Source of the DNA: Tamlana sp. I1
Lineage (GTDB): Bacteria; Bacteroidota; Bacteroidia; Flavobacteriales; Flavobacteriaceae
Assembly: GCF_015355625.1 (NCBI RefSeq)
Contig: NZ_JACLAF010000004.1
Span: 1 to 64,000, forward strand
Length of the DNA: 64,000 bases
Direction of reading: 5' to 3'
The position numbers were made by a program, and so were the translations under genes. Shown here one piece after another: positions 45,871-54,832 of the stretch. A model generated the notes under the pieces. It worked only from the letters and a program-made list of their open reading frames with translations. It searched no databases and was not told the DNA's origin. Numbering within the stretch: position 1 is the first letter of the stretch; each line of letters starts with the position of its first letter.

Positions 45871-46069
45871 TTTTGGCAGATAGAAGTAGTTTGATTCGAG
45901 ATTTTAGGTAATGCTATGCTAAAATTAAGTTCTAAACTTATAGGTATATGAACATCTATGAAATGCATATTTTTGGGTTGTAATACAAAAAAATATATAA
46001 AAACATTTTTTTAACAAGAAAAAACAACTTTATTTGCCACAAAATTAATCAACTATAACAAATAAAATT

Positions 46070-46693
46070 ATGAAAAAATTAGTATTATGTGTTGCAATTG
46101 CTGCATTCTCAATGAGTTTTGTTAATGCTCAAGAAGTGAAATTTGGTGTTAAAGCTGGTGTTAACTTTGCGAGTTTCAGTGGAGATGACGTAGAAGATCT
46201 AGACGGACTTACAGGGTTCCATGTAGGCGGTGTTGCAGAAATTATGTTTTCTGATAAATTTTCGATACAACCAGAAATTATTTATTCTGCCCAAGGCGCT
46301 AAAAGTGAAGAGTCGGAGACATTTGAAGGGGAAACATTTGAATATAAATCTAAGGCAAAATTAGATTATATAAATATTCCTGTTATCGCTAAATATTATG
46401 TTACTGAAGGTTTAAGTCTTGAAGCTGGTCCACAAGTTGGTTTTTTAGCTTCAGCTAAAGGAAAAGATGAAGTAACTATAGATGGTGATACTGAATCTGA
46501 TACTGAAGATTTAAAAGAGTATGTAAAAGGTGTAGATTTTGGTTTAGGTCTAGGTTTAGGGTATAAATTAGAAAATGGTTTAAATTTTTCTGCCCGTTAT
46601 AACTTAGGTTTAGCAAATATTTCTGATGATGAAGATTCAGATGATAGTTTAAAAAATAACGTAATCCAACTTTCTGTAGGATTTATGTTCTAA
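46070..46693 (+). CDS. PorT-like outer-membrane beta-barrel protein
   Basis: A 207-residue protein with signal peptide ending SFVNA-Q and an outer-membrane beta-barrel domain of the PF13568 type. Typical segments are VKFGVKAGVNFASFSG, HVGGVAEIMFSDKFSIQPEIIYSAQGAK, LDYINIPVIAKYYV and LSLEAGPQVGFL, ending in a phenylalanine (VGFMF). The acidic loop region (about 140-155 and 190-197) is variable in the family. No partner gene indicates its function. It ends 21 bases before its terminator. Confidence 0.8.
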   Translation: MKKLVLCVAIAAFSMSFVNAQEVKFGVKAGVNFASFSGDDVEDLDGLTGFHVGGVAEIMFSDKFSIQPEIIYSAQGAKSEESETFEGETFEYKSKAKLDYINIPVIAKYYVTEGLSLEAGPQVGFLASAKGKDEVTIDGDTESDTEDLKEYVKGVDFGLGLGLGYKLENGLNFSARYNLGLANISDDEDSDDSLKNNVIQLSVGFMF

Positions 46694-46714
46694 ATAAAAC
46701 GATTAGATTTTATA

Positions 46715-46745
46715 AAAAACCGAAGCTTAGTCTTCGGTTTTTTTA
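46715..46745 (+). terminator. intrinsic terminator, copy 2 of an identical pair
   Basis: Same AACCGAAG-CTTAGT-CTTCGGTT hairpin and tails as at 45841. It ends transcription of the barrel gene before aroQ. Confidence 0.9.
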
Positions 46746-46784
46746 TACCATAACTTTTGTATTTTTACTTTTTAAAAAAGACGT

Positions 46785-47201
46785 ATGAAAAAACTAATAA
46801 TCATTAACGGGCCAAACCTAAATCTATTAGGAAAACGCGAGCCTGAAATTTATGGAAGTTTAACTTTTACCGAATATTATAACGAACTTGTTGCTAAATA
46901 TTCCGAAGTTAAAATTGATTATTACCAATCTAATATAGAAGGTGAACTTATAGATAAATTACATGAAGTTGGTTTTAGTTACGATGGTATTATACTAAAC
47001 GCGGCCGCTTATACACATACTTCTGTTGGGATCGGCGATGCTGTTAAAGGAATTGAAACCCCTGTTGTTGAAGTTCATATTTCAAATACCTTTAGTCGAG
47101 AAGAAATTCGTCATCAATCTTATATTTCGGCAAATGCTAGAGGTGTAATTCTAGGTTTTGGTTTGCAGAGTTACGATTTGGCTATTCAAAGTTTTTTGTA
47201 A
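46785..47201 (+). CDS. aroQ: type II 3-dehydroquinate dehydratase
   Basis: A 138-residue enzyme of the shikimate pathway that dehydrates 3-dehydroquinate, assembling as a dodecamer in the family. The N-terminal IINGPNLNLLGKREPEIYG carries the catalytic Tyr23 and the mobile-loop Arg18. ILNAAAYTHTS and EVHISN hold the other active-site residues. The length is standard. No other aro gene is adjacent; the neighbours are unrelated beta-barrel genes. Confidence 0.95.
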   Translation: MKKLIIINGPNLNLLGKREPEIYGSLTFTEYYNELVAKYSEVKIDYYQSNIEGELIDKLHEVGFSYDGIILNAAAYTHTSVGIGDAVKGIETPVVEVHISNTFSREEIRHQSYISANARGVILGFGLQSYDLAIQSFL

Positions 47202-47335
47202 ATTTCTTAAGTTGAAACTAAGAATTTTCACATATAATTAACTTAGGCTTTTATTTTTATTATGATTGTGTTGTGAGAATTTTAAGATAGCGCCGTAGTA
47301 GATTTGTTTTTATTAATCAATAAAACATTTCTATT

Positions 47336-47872
47336 ATGAAAAAAACATTATTCTTTTTTGCTCTTACCATTACAAGCTTAGGACAGCTAAATGCACAAGA
47401 TTTTAAAATTGCTTTAAGTTCAACTTTACCCGTTTTTGACACGACAAGGCATGCTGCAGCGTTAGATGTTAGTTATGTATTTCCAATAACTGAGAAATTT
47501 GATGTTGGTTTAACCACAGGCTTTGCTATTTGGTTTAAAATGCCAACATATCAGTTGGGAGGTGGACTACAGATAGCTAAAGAAGATCAGGCTTCTATGG
47601 TGCCAGTTGCACTAACTACACGGTTTAATGTCGCTAAAAGATTAAGTTTAGGTCTCGATTTAGGTTATGCATTTGCAGTAAATACGGATATAGCGGTTAA
47701 CGACGGACTTTATTTTGCACCAAAAATTCAATATCAAATTTTTGATTATGCCGATATTGTTTTAGGTTATAGGTTAGCCAATTTTAATGTTTTATTAAGT
47801 GAAGGAAACCAATTCTCTACAGTTGATAAAACTATGGACATGATTACTGTAGGATTAGAATTTAAGTTATGA
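47336..47872 (+). CDS. outer-membrane beta-barrel protein, paralogue of the 45325 gene product
   Basis: A 178-residue protein with signal peptide ending GQLNA-Q and a small barrel pattern (FDVGLTTGFAIWF, LSLGLDLGYAF, DGLYFAPKIQYQIF, ITVGLEFKL). Its C-terminal half aligns by eye with the 45325 product. The stop overlaps the start of the next gene by four bases (ATGA), so the two are coupled. Function unknown. Confidence 0.72.
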   Translation: MKKTLFFFALTITSLGQLNAQDFKIALSSTLPVFDTTRHAAALDVSYVFPITEKFDVGLTTGFAIWFKMPTYQLGGGLQIAKEDQASMVPVALTTRFNVAKRLSLGLDLGYAFAVNTDIAVNDGLYFAPKIQYQIFDYADIVLGYRLANFNVLLSEGNQFSTVDKTMDMITVGLEFKL

Positions 47873-48321
47873 AAACACCACTTATTTTAATAGTTGTTTT
47901 GTATTCCATTAACCTATTTGCACAAAGCGAGGAAGAGAAGGTGAGGTCGGAAGATTTTAAAATAGAAAAATCATCATATTTTAATGAATATCGAATAAAT
48001 GACGATTGGACTTTTAAAGGAGAACGGGAAACACGGTTGGAAACTGATTATAGTGTTTATGAATTTCCTTTATTACTTAAATATAATATTTCAGATAAAC
48101 TAAGTTTTTTAGTGGGGCCAAAAATTAATGTCTATAATGATATTAATGGGGCTGGAATACCAACAGCATCTGGTGTACTTGGTGTTCAATACGATGCCAC
48201 CGAAAACTTATTAATTGAAGCTAAATTTAATCAGCGTTTTACAGGTGAAATACCTATGGAAAAAGATTATACTTTTGGTTCAAAACAATCTTTTACATTG
48301 GGTTCGAAATTAAGGTTTTAA
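47869..48321 (+). CDS. small exported beta-barrel-like protein
   Basis: A 150-residue protein with signal peptide ending INLFA-Q, then a charged segment and alternating strands (EFPLLLKYNISDKLSFLVGPKINVY, SGVLGVQYDATENLLIEAKFNQRF) ending LGSKLRF with a terminal Phe, as in outer-membrane barrels. I do not recognise the family. It is coupled to the preceding barrel gene by an ATGA overlap. Confidence 0.65.
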   Translation: MKTPLILIVVLYSINLFAQSEEEKVRSEDFKIEKSSYFNEYRINDDWTFKGERETRLETDYSVYEFPLLLKYNISDKLSFLVGPKINVYNDINGAGIPTASGVLGVQYDATENLLIEAKFNQRFTGEIPMEKDYTFGSKQSFTLGSKLRF

Positions 48322-48333
48322 TGAAAATCCCGA

Positions 48334-48518
48334 CCTAGCCTCCCCAAAGGGGAGGGATTCTTGCTTGGTTGAGAATAGTTCATTCTAAATATAATTATAT
48401 AGCTAGTGTTTTTGTATTAAAATTACAGCATAAAAAAAGCGATTCTAAATCTAGAATCGCTTTTTTAGTATGTATTAACCCAACCGAGTAAAAGTTCCTC
48501 CCCTTTGGGGAGGCTAGG
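48334..48518. repeat. inverted-repeat element with CCTCCCC arms around a terminator
   Basis: The left arm (48334-48357, CCTAGCCTCCCCAAAGGGGA start) and right arm (about 48495-48518) are inverted copies of about 23 bases, each itself partly palindromic (CCTCCCC/GGGGAGG). Between them lies an intrinsic terminator. The element fills the convergent gap before lpdA. Similar CCTCCCC-type repeats are known to me as dispersed sequences in Bacteroidota genomes. Confidence 0.85.
48432..48467. terminator. bidirectional terminator inside the CCTCCCC element
   Basis: AAAAGCGATTCTA-AAT-TAGAATCGCTTTT-type hairpin with flanking A and T runs; it serves the barrel operon on the left and lpdA on the right. Confidence 0.88.
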
Positions 48519-48529
48519 AGGGGCTCTTC

Positions 48530-49921
48530 TTATAAATGTATTACTTCATCATAAGCATCAGCAACAGCTTCCATAACCGCTTCACTCATAGTAGGGTGTG
48601 GGTGGATAGTTTTTAATACTTCGTGACCTGTAGTTTCTAATTTTCTACCTAAAACAGCTTCAGCAATCATATCGGTAACACCAGCACCAATCATATGGCA
48701 ACCTAACCACTCACCATATTTAGCATCGAAAATTACTTTTACAAAACCTTCTTTAGTTCCAGCAGCTGTAGCTTTTCCAGAAGCAGAGAAAGGGAATTTT
48801 CCAACTTTAATATCGTAACCAGCTTCAATTGCTTTAGCTTCAGTTAAACCAACTGATGCAATTTCAGGAGAAGCATAAGTACATCCAGGAACATTACCGT
48901 AATCGATAGGTTCTGTATGTAATCCTGCTAATTTTTCAACACAAGTAATGCCTTCCGCGGAAGCGACGTGTGCTAAAGCTTGACCAGGAACCACATCACC
49001 AATTGCATAATAACCAGGGATGTTTGTTTGGTAGAAATCATTTACTAAAATTTTGTCTCTATCTACTACAATTCCAACATCTTCTAAACCAATGTTTTCA
49101 ATGTTAGATTTGATGCCTACAGCAGATAATAAAATATCAGCTTCTAGAGTTTCTTCTCCTTTTTTAGTTTTTACTTTGGCAACAACACCTTCTCCAGAAG
49201 TATCAACAGATTCTACAGAAGAATTTGTCATTACATTAATTCCAGATTTTTTTAAGGCACTTGCAAATGCTTTAGAAACATCTGCATCTTCAACAGGAAC
49301 TACATTTGGCATAAACTCTACAATAGTTACCTCTGTACCCATTGAGTTGTAAAAATGTGCGAACTCTACACCAATTGCCCCAGAACCAACAACAATCATT
49401 TTCTTAGGTTGTTTTGGTAAAGACATAGCTTGGCGGTAACCAATTACTTTTTTACCATCTTGAGGTAAGTTTGGTAATTCGCGAGAACGCGCCCCAGTTG
49501 CTATAATTATATTGTCTGCGCTATATTCTGTTACTGTTCCGTCTTCGGCAGTAACGTCTACTTTCTTTCCAGTTTTAATTTTTCCAAAACCTTTAATAAT
49601 ATCGATTTTGTTTTTCTTCATTAAAAACTGAACACCTTTACTCATGCCTTCGGCTACTCCGCGACTACGTTTAATAACGGCGTCAAAATCTTTATCGATC
49701 GCTTCTGCTTTCAATCCGTATTCATCAACGTGTTTTAAATAGTCATAAACTTGAGCACTTTTTAACAAAGCTTTCGTAGGAATACAGCCCCAATTTAAAC
49801 AAATTCCTCCAAGACTTTCTTTTTCTACAATCGCTACTTTAAAGCCAAGTTGCGATGCTCTAATTCCTGTTACATAACCTCCAGGACCACTTCCAATAAT
49901 GATGATGTCGTATTTACTCAT
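48530..49921 (-). CDS. lpdA: dihydrolipoyl dehydrogenase
   Basis: A 463-residue FAD flavoprotein, the E3 component of 2-oxoacid dehydrogenase complexes, which reoxidises dihydrolipoamide with NAD. FAD motif GSGPGGYVTG is at residues 10-19, the redox disulfide Cys41/Cys46 in GGICLNWGCIPTK, the NAD motif VVGSGAIGVEFA near 178, and the C-terminal HPHPTMSEAV with the His-Glu base pair. The length is typical. No E1 or E2 gene is next to it, so it may serve several complexes. Confidence 0.95.
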   Translation of the reverse strand: MSKYDIIIIGSGPGGYVTGIRASQLGFKVAIVEKESLGGICLNWGCIPTKALLKSAQVYDYLKHVDEYGLKAEAIDKDFDAVIKRSRGVAEGMSKGVQFLMKKNKIDIIKGFGKIKTGKKVDVTAEDGTVTEYSADNIIIATGARSRELPNLPQDGKKVIGYRQAMSLPKQPKKMIVVGSGAIGVEFAHFYNSMGTEVTIVEFMPNVVPVEDADVSKAFASALKKSGINVMTNSSVESVDTSGEGVVAKVKTKKGEETLEADILLSAVGIKSNIENIGLEDVGIVVDRDKILVNDFYQTNIPGYYAIGDVVPGQALAHVASAEGITCVEKLAGLHTEPIDYGNVPGCTYASPEIASVGLTEAKAIEAGYDIKVGKFPFSASGKATAAGTKEGFVKVIFDAKYGEWLGCHMIGAGVTDMIAEAVLGRKLETTGHEVLKTIHPHPTMSEAVMEAVADAYDEVIHL

Positions 49922-50001
49922 GTGTTAAATTTTAGGATACGAATTTACGAAATCGAAATTGAATATAGAATATAGTCGCTTTAATTTTTACATCTTTATC
50001 T

Positions 50002-50009
50002 TACCTTTG
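50002..50009 (+). promoter_or_regulatory. -7 element upstream of the NDH-2 gene
   Basis: TACCTTTG matches TAnnTTTG and lies 18 bases before the ATG. The -33 region is T-rich without an exact TTG at the ideal distance. Confidence 0.5.
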
Positions 50010-50027
50010 TCAAGCAAGTTGTAATTT

Positions 50028-51314
50028 ATGAATATACCAAAAACAAGTAACCCACGCATTGTCATTATTGGAGGTGGTTTTGCTGGCGTCGCTTTAGCTA
50101 AAAAATTATCGAAACAAGAGGTGCAAGTTGTGCTGTTAGATCGTAATAACTACCACACGTTTCAACCCTTATTATATCAAGTATCTACAGGTGGATTAGA
50201 GCCAGATTCCATAGCGTATCCGATTAGGAAAATACTAAAAGATTTCCCTAACTTTTATTTTAGATTAGCTAATGTTGAGGAAATTGATACCGTTAAAAAC
50301 AAGGTAAGAACAGACATTGGTCATTTAAAATTTGATTATTTAATTGTCGCTTCGGGGTCTACAACCAATTATTTTGGGAATTCTGAAATTGAAAAACACA
50401 GTATGGCCATGAAAACCATACCTCAATCTTTAGATCTTAGGAGTTTAATTCTTGAAAATTTTGAAGAAGCGTTGCTGACATCAGATTTGAACGAACGCAA
50501 TGCGCTCATGAATTTTGTAATTGTAGGCGGTGGCCCAACAGGAGTAGAACTTGCAGGTGCTTTAGCAGAAATAAAAAAGGGCATACTTCCTAAAGATTAT
50601 CCTGATTTAGATACGCGAATGGCTCAGATAAATTTAATTCAGTCTAGCGATTGTTTGTTGAAGGGTATGAGTGCTAAAGCTTCTGAAAAAGCTGAAGATT
50701 TTCTAGAGAAGTTAGGCGTTATTGTATGGAAGAATTTAAGAGTAACCAATTATGATGGTAAAACGGCAACTACCAATACCGATTTAACTTTTAAAACCGA
50801 AACTTTAGTTTGGGCTGCAGGCGTTGAGGGTGCAGTAATAAAGGGCCTAGATAGCGAATATTTTGTAACTCGCGGCAATCGTATTTTGGTAAATGAATTT
50901 AATCAAATAAAAGGATTTGAAAATATTTTTGCAATTGGCGACATTGCTTGTTTATGCACAGAGGAGTTTCCTAATGGTTTTCCTATGATGGCACAGCCAG
51001 CCATTCAGCAAGGGAATCAGTTAGGCGATAATTTACTGCGCTTATTAGAAGAAAAGCCAATGAAGCCATTTGTTTACAAAGACAAAGGAACCATGGCTAC
51101 TATAGGTAGAAATAAAGCAGTGGTCGATTTAAAAAACTTTAAGTTTCAAGGTGTTTTTGCTTGGTTTGTGTGGATGTTTGTGCATTTATTTTTCCTAATT
51201 GGTTTTAGAAACCGCATGGTTGTTTTTGTGAATTGGCTATATAATTACGTGCGATTTGATAGAGAAGCCCGATTAATTATTCGACCTTTTAAGAAACGGT
51301 TGAAGGAGAATTAA
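50028..51314 (+). CDS. ndh: type II NADH:quinone oxidoreductase
   Basis: A 428-residue FAD enzyme that passes electrons from NADH to quinone without pumping protons. The FAD motif RIVIIGGGFAGVALAKKL (about 10-27) is followed by NNYHTFQPLLYQVSTGGL, a hallmark of NDH-2. The NADH motif FVIVGGGPTGVELAGALAEI is near 165, and IFAIGDIA near 305. A hydrophobic C-terminal stretch (FAWFVWMFVHLFFLIGF, about 385) would bind the membrane. It could supply quinol to the cytochrome bd oxidase encoded elsewhere in this window. Confidence 0.9.
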   Translation: MNIPKTSNPRIVIIGGGFAGVALAKKLSKQEVQVVLLDRNNYHTFQPLLYQVSTGGLEPDSIAYPIRKILKDFPNFYFRLANVEEIDTVKNKVRTDIGHLKFDYLIVASGSTTNYFGNSEIEKHSMAMKTIPQSLDLRSLILENFEEALLTSDLNERNALMNFVIVGGGPTGVELAGALAEIKKGILPKDYPDLDTRMAQINLIQSSDCLLKGMSAKASEKAEDFLEKLGVIVWKNLRVTNYDGKTATTNTDLTFKTETLVWAAGVEGAVIKGLDSEYFVTRGNRILVNEFNQIKGFENIFAIGDIACLCTEEFPNGFPMMAQPAIQQGNQLGDNLLRLLEEKPMKPFVYKDKGTMATIGRNKAVVDLKNFKFQGVFAWFVWMFVHLFFLIGFRNRMVVFVNWLYNYVRFDREARLIIRPFKKRLKEN

Positions 51315-51340
51315 AGGCGTTGTTTATTTTTTATAAGCAT

Positions 51341-51892
51341 TTACAAATCATCTGTAAAATGACGACGTCCTTTTTCTTTGCTGAATTTGTTTTCGTTATA
51401 AATTGAAGATGCGCCTTTGGGGATTGATAAAGATTGCCAATGTTCACCTTTTAATAATTTGCCTAAAAACACGATTTGCCCAATATGATAGGCGTAATGT
51501 GTCAATTGCCGGTTAATGGCTTCTAAAACGGTATGTCCTTGATTTCTAATATAAATAATACGTTCTAAATCTTCTGTCTTTAAGGGTTTTATTGCGTTGA
51601 ATAAAGTGTGCCAGCCCGATTCCCAAGCTGCAATCAGTTCTTCCTTAGATTGAAAACCATCTACAAATTCTTGATCCCGATTTCTTGAATCTTTTTCGCC
51701 ATCTTCGGTTAGAAAGTTTGTCCACCGACTTAGCATGTTGCCTGCTAAATGTTTTACGATAATAGAAATGCTATTCGAGTTTTCATCACTCTGCCATTGT
51801 AGGTTTTCAAAAGATAACTGACTAAAAGTTTTATCACCTAAGCTTTTGTAATATTCAAATTGTTTAGTAATGCTTTCTAAATAGCTTTCCAT
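51341..51892 (-). CDS. DUF1572 (DinB-like) family protein
   Basis: A 183-residue four-helix protein of the DinB/DUF1572 group. The metal-binding His triad is visible as His48 (IVKHLAGNM), His132 and His136 (THYAYH). Family members bind a divalent metal and include thiol-dependent transferases, but the DUF1572 branch has no assigned reaction. It lies 15 bases downstream of msrB on the same strand, so the two are probably cotranscribed. Confidence 0.78.
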   Translation of the reverse strand: MESYLESITKQFEYYKSLGDKTFSQLSFENLQWQSDENSNSISIIVKHLAGNMLSRWTNFLTEDGEKDSRNRDQEFVDGFQSKEELIAAWESGWHTLFNAIKPLKTEDLERIIYIRNQGHTVLEAINRQLTHYAYHIGQIVFLGKLLKGEHWQSLSIPKGASSIYNENKFSKEKGRRHFTDDL

Positions 51893-51907
51893 AGTCTGAA
51901 TATGAAT

Positions 51908-52387
51908 TTATTCTTTCGGAATAAAGGTTAAAGCGACTCCGTTTATACAGTGCCTTTTTCCTGTAGTTTTTTTAGGACCATCGTTAAAAACATGTCCTAA
52001 ATGTCCGCCACAAGTTGCGCAATGTTCTTCGGTTCTGGTGTATCCCAAATCTTTGTCTGTAGAAAAGGCAACATTTCCTTTTATTTCGCGGTCGAAACTT
52101 GGCCATCCCGATCCCGAATCATATTTGTGTTCACTTTTAAATAGAGGGGTTTCGCAGGCTTTACAAACATATACGCCTTCAGCATAATTTTTATTTAATG
52201 GACTACTAAAAGCACGTTCTGTACCTGCTTGGCGTAGCACAATAAATTCCATGTCTGATAATTGCGCTTGCCATTGTGCTTCAGTTTTGTTAATTTTAAA
52301 ATTACTTGAAGCTGCTGATTTAGGTTTCTGTGCTGAAGAATTACAGTTAAATAACAGCAATGCAAAAGCAATAAATAGTTTATTCAT
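51908..52387 (-). CDS. msrB: peptide-methionine (R)-S-oxide reductase
   Basis: A 159-residue enzyme that repairs R-methionine sulfoxide in proteins. A signal with a lipobox-like LLFNC (Cys15) suggests a membrane-anchored periplasmic form. Zinc is held by Cys75, Cys78, Cys123 and Cys126 (CKAC and CATC). The catalytic Cys147 lies in RHCINGVALTF, and GSGWPSF is the substrate motif. The second resolving Cys of some MsrB proteins is not obvious. Probably cotranscribed with the DUF1572 gene. Confidence 0.92.
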   Translation of the reverse strand: MNKLFIAFALLLFNCNSSAQKPKSAASSNFKINKTEAQWQAQLSDMEFIVLRQAGTERAFSSPLNKNYAEGVYVCKACETPLFKSEHKYDSGSGWPSFDREIKGNVAFSTDKDLGYTRTEEHCATCGGHLGHVFNDGPKKTTGKRHCINGVALTFIPKE

Positions 52388-52570
52388 CGGTTTATTTTAG
52401 TGAATCGGTCGTAAAAACGAGGTGTTCATAACAGTATTTTTAATATTAAAATAAGAAGATTATTTGTAGCTCTTAAAAAAATCAATCTTTTCTAGTTTAA
52501 AAATAGCGATTCAATTAAATTGTACCTTTAAACCAAACGCATTTTTTCAACATAAATATAAAATTTCAGA

Positions 52571-53392
52571 ATGATAAATATTAAAAACAGTGTCTTATTA
52601 TTAGGTGTGTCTCTGCTTGTTTTAACTTGCGCAACTAATCCGTTTACGGGAAAAAAAACGATGGCATTGGTGCCTAATTCAGATTTATTTCCAACGTCGT
52701 TTGCTGAATATAATCAGTTTTTATCTGAACATAAAGTAGTAAGTGGTACAAAAGACGCCCAGATGATTACTCGTGTAGGCGAGCGTATTGCCATAGCTTC
52801 AAAACGTTGGTTAACCGCAAATGGGTATCATGGTTATTTAAAGGATTATAAATGGGAATACCATTTGGTTAATGATAAAACACAAAATGCTTGGTGTATG
52901 CCTGGCGGAAAAATTGTTTTTTATACAGGAATTTTGCCTGTTGCTAAAACAGAAACTGGCGTTGCTGTAATTATGGGGCATGAGGTTGCTCATGCTTTGG
53001 CCAATCACGGGCAGCAGCGTATGAGTGCTGGAATGTTACAGCAACTTGGTGCAGTTGCGGGAAATGTGGTGTTGCAAAATGAAAGTGATAGAAATTTGTT
53101 TAATCAATATTATGGTGTAGGCTCTCAGGTTGGTGTTATGCTGCCTTTTAGTAGAAGTCATGAAACGGAAGCTGATAAAATCGGATTGTATATTATGGCA
53201 ATTGCTGGTTACAATCCTATGGAAGCTTCTAAATTATGGGAGCGCATGAAAGCCAATAGTGGTGGAGGAGCACCTTCGGAGATGTTAAGCACGCACCCTT
53301 CTAACGACTCGCGTATTGCAAACTTAAAAGCTTTAGCGCCAAAAGCAATTGAGGAAGCTAAGAAATTTGGAGTAACAAAATTCAGAGAATAG
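52571..53392 (+). CDS. M48-family metallopeptidase lipoprotein
   Basis: A 273-residue predicted lipoprotein (lipobox LVLTC, Cys20, then ATNPFTGK, a family hallmark). The zinc motif is HEVAH at residues 137-141, with the third ligand Glu in SHETEADKIGLYIMA near 200. It resembles the LoiP/BepA-type M48 proteases that act in outer-membrane quality control. The C-terminal AlaSer-rich LSTHPSNDSRI is also typical. Transcription should end at the hairpin 42 bases downstream. Confidence 0.9.
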   Translation: MINIKNSVLLLGVSLLVLTCATNPFTGKKTMALVPNSDLFPTSFAEYNQFLSEHKVVSGTKDAQMITRVGERIAIASKRWLTANGYHGYLKDYKWEYHLVNDKTQNAWCMPGGKIVFYTGILPVAKTETGVAVIMGHEVAHALANHGQQRMSAGMLQQLGAVAGNVVLQNESDRNLFNQYYGVGSQVGVMLPFSRSHETEADKIGLYIMAIAGYNPMEASKLWERMKANSGGGAPSEMLSTHPSNDSRIANLKALAPKAIEEAKKFGVTKFRE

Positions 53393-53433
53393 TATTAGGT
53401 TTATTATAATTAAAATATTTGTTTACTTTAGGG

Positions 53434-53460
53434 GCTGCTTAAATAAAAGCAGCTTTTTTT
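53434..53460 (+). terminator. intrinsic terminator ending at the next start codon
   Basis: GCTGCTT (53434-53440) and AAGCAGC (53447-53453) form a stem, followed by seven T residues ending at 53460. The ATG of the UMF1-type transporter gene is at 53461, with no space between. Confidence 0.8.
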
Positions 53461-54771
53461 ATGGAGATACTTAAAAAAGGAAGTAAAAAACTTCTTAACG
53501 CATGGGCGTTCTACGATTGGGCAAATTCAGTTTATACCTTAACTATAGCTTCATCCATTTTTCCTATTTTTTATTCTGCATTGTTTCTTTCAGAAATAAA
53601 GACTGTAACCGCTTTTGGGTTCGATTTTAAAAATACGGCGCTTATTACTTTTGTTACAGCTTTTACTTTTTTGGTAGTTGCGGTTATGTCGCCATTGTTA
53701 TCTGGAATTGCCGATTATGTAGGGAATAAGAAAAATTTCATGAAGTTTTTTTGCTACCTAGGAAGTGCTGGCTGCATCGGTTTGTATTGGTTTAGCTTAG
53801 AAAATATTCATATTAGTTTGCTGTTTTATTTTATGGGACTTATTGGCTATTGGGGAAGTTTGGTGTTTTATAACTCGTATTTACCAGATATTGCTTTTAA
53901 GGAACAGCAAGACCATATTAGTGCTAAAGGATTTTCGTTAGGATATATTGGAAGTGTGGTTTTATTGGTTATTAATTTGGCTATGGTAATGAGCCAAGAT
54001 TCTGGTGAGGCTAAAATGCAAATGATGCGATATGCGTTTGTTTCTGTGGGGCTTTGGTGGATATTATTTAGTCAATATTCATTTTATTATTTACCAAAAG
54101 GGACATCTTCTGGCGAAAAAGTAACCAAAGCTATAATTTTTAATGGGTTTAGAGCTTTACAATTAGTTTGGAAAGATTTAAAAAGTAATTTGCGTTTGAA
54201 GCGTTATTTATACGCCTTTTTCGTGTTTAGTATGGCGGTGCAAACCATCATGTTGGTTGCTGTTTATTTTGGTGAGGAAGAGATACAATGGGGGAGTGAT
54301 GCTGAAAAAACAACCGGCTTAATTGTTAGTATTTTAGTAATTCAATTGGTGGCTATTTTAGGAGCGTTTTTAACTTCGAAGGCTTCAGCTAAGTTTGGAA
54401 ATATTAAGACTTTAATTTACATCAACCTAATTTGGGGTGGAATTTGCTTTTATGCCTATTTTATGGAATCGCCTGTACAGTTTTACATAGCAGCTTCTGT
54501 AGTTGGTTTGGTTATGGGAGGTATACAGTCTTTAGCACGATCGACATATTCTAAATTTTTACCAGAAACTGATGATACCACATCATATTTTAGCTTTTTT
54601 GATGTTGCTGAAAAAATAGGAATTGTAATCGGTATGCTTATTTACGGAAGCATCGATCAAATAACAGGAAGTATGCGCCATGCTATTTTGTTTTTATTTG
54701 TATTCTTTTTAGGCGGTATTATTTTATTGTTACGTGTGCCCAAAGAAAACCAAAAGACTGTTTTAGAATAG
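53461..54771 (+). CDS. UMF1-family MFS transporter
   Basis: A 436-residue membrane protein of the UMF1 (Atg22-like) branch of the major facilitator superfamily, with about 12 hydrophobic helices. The family opening KLLNAWAFYDWANSVYTLTIASSIFPIFY and the later SLARSTYSKFLPETDDTTSYFSFFDVAEKIG are clear. The substrate is unknown; eukaryotic relatives export amino acids from vacuoles. The start codon follows directly on the terminator T-run of the previous gene, so expression depends on readthrough or a promoter inside that region. Confidence 0.85.
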   Translation: MEILKKGSKKLLNAWAFYDWANSVYTLTIASSIFPIFYSALFLSEIKTVTAFGFDFKNTALITFVTAFTFLVVAVMSPLLSGIADYVGNKKNFMKFFCYLGSAGCIGLYWFSLENIHISLLFYFMGLIGYWGSLVFYNSYLPDIAFKEQQDHISAKGFSLGYIGSVVLLVINLAMVMSQDSGEAKMQMMRYAFVSVGLWWILFSQYSFYYLPKGTSSGEKVTKAIIFNGFRALQLVWKDLKSNLRLKRYLYAFFVFSMAVQTIMLVAVYFGEEEIQWGSDAEKTTGLIVSILVIQLVAILGAFLTSKASAKFGNIKTLIYINLIWGGICFYAYFMESPVQFYIAASVVGLVMGGIQSLARSTYSKFLPETDDTTSYFSFFDVAEKIGIVIGMLIYGSIDQITGSMRHAILFLFVFFLGGIILLLRVPKENQKTVLE

Positions 54772-54832
54772 ACTCTTAGTCTTAAATATTAAGGATGTCG
54801 TTTTCTAAACAGTCTTTGGTAGAGGACTTTTG

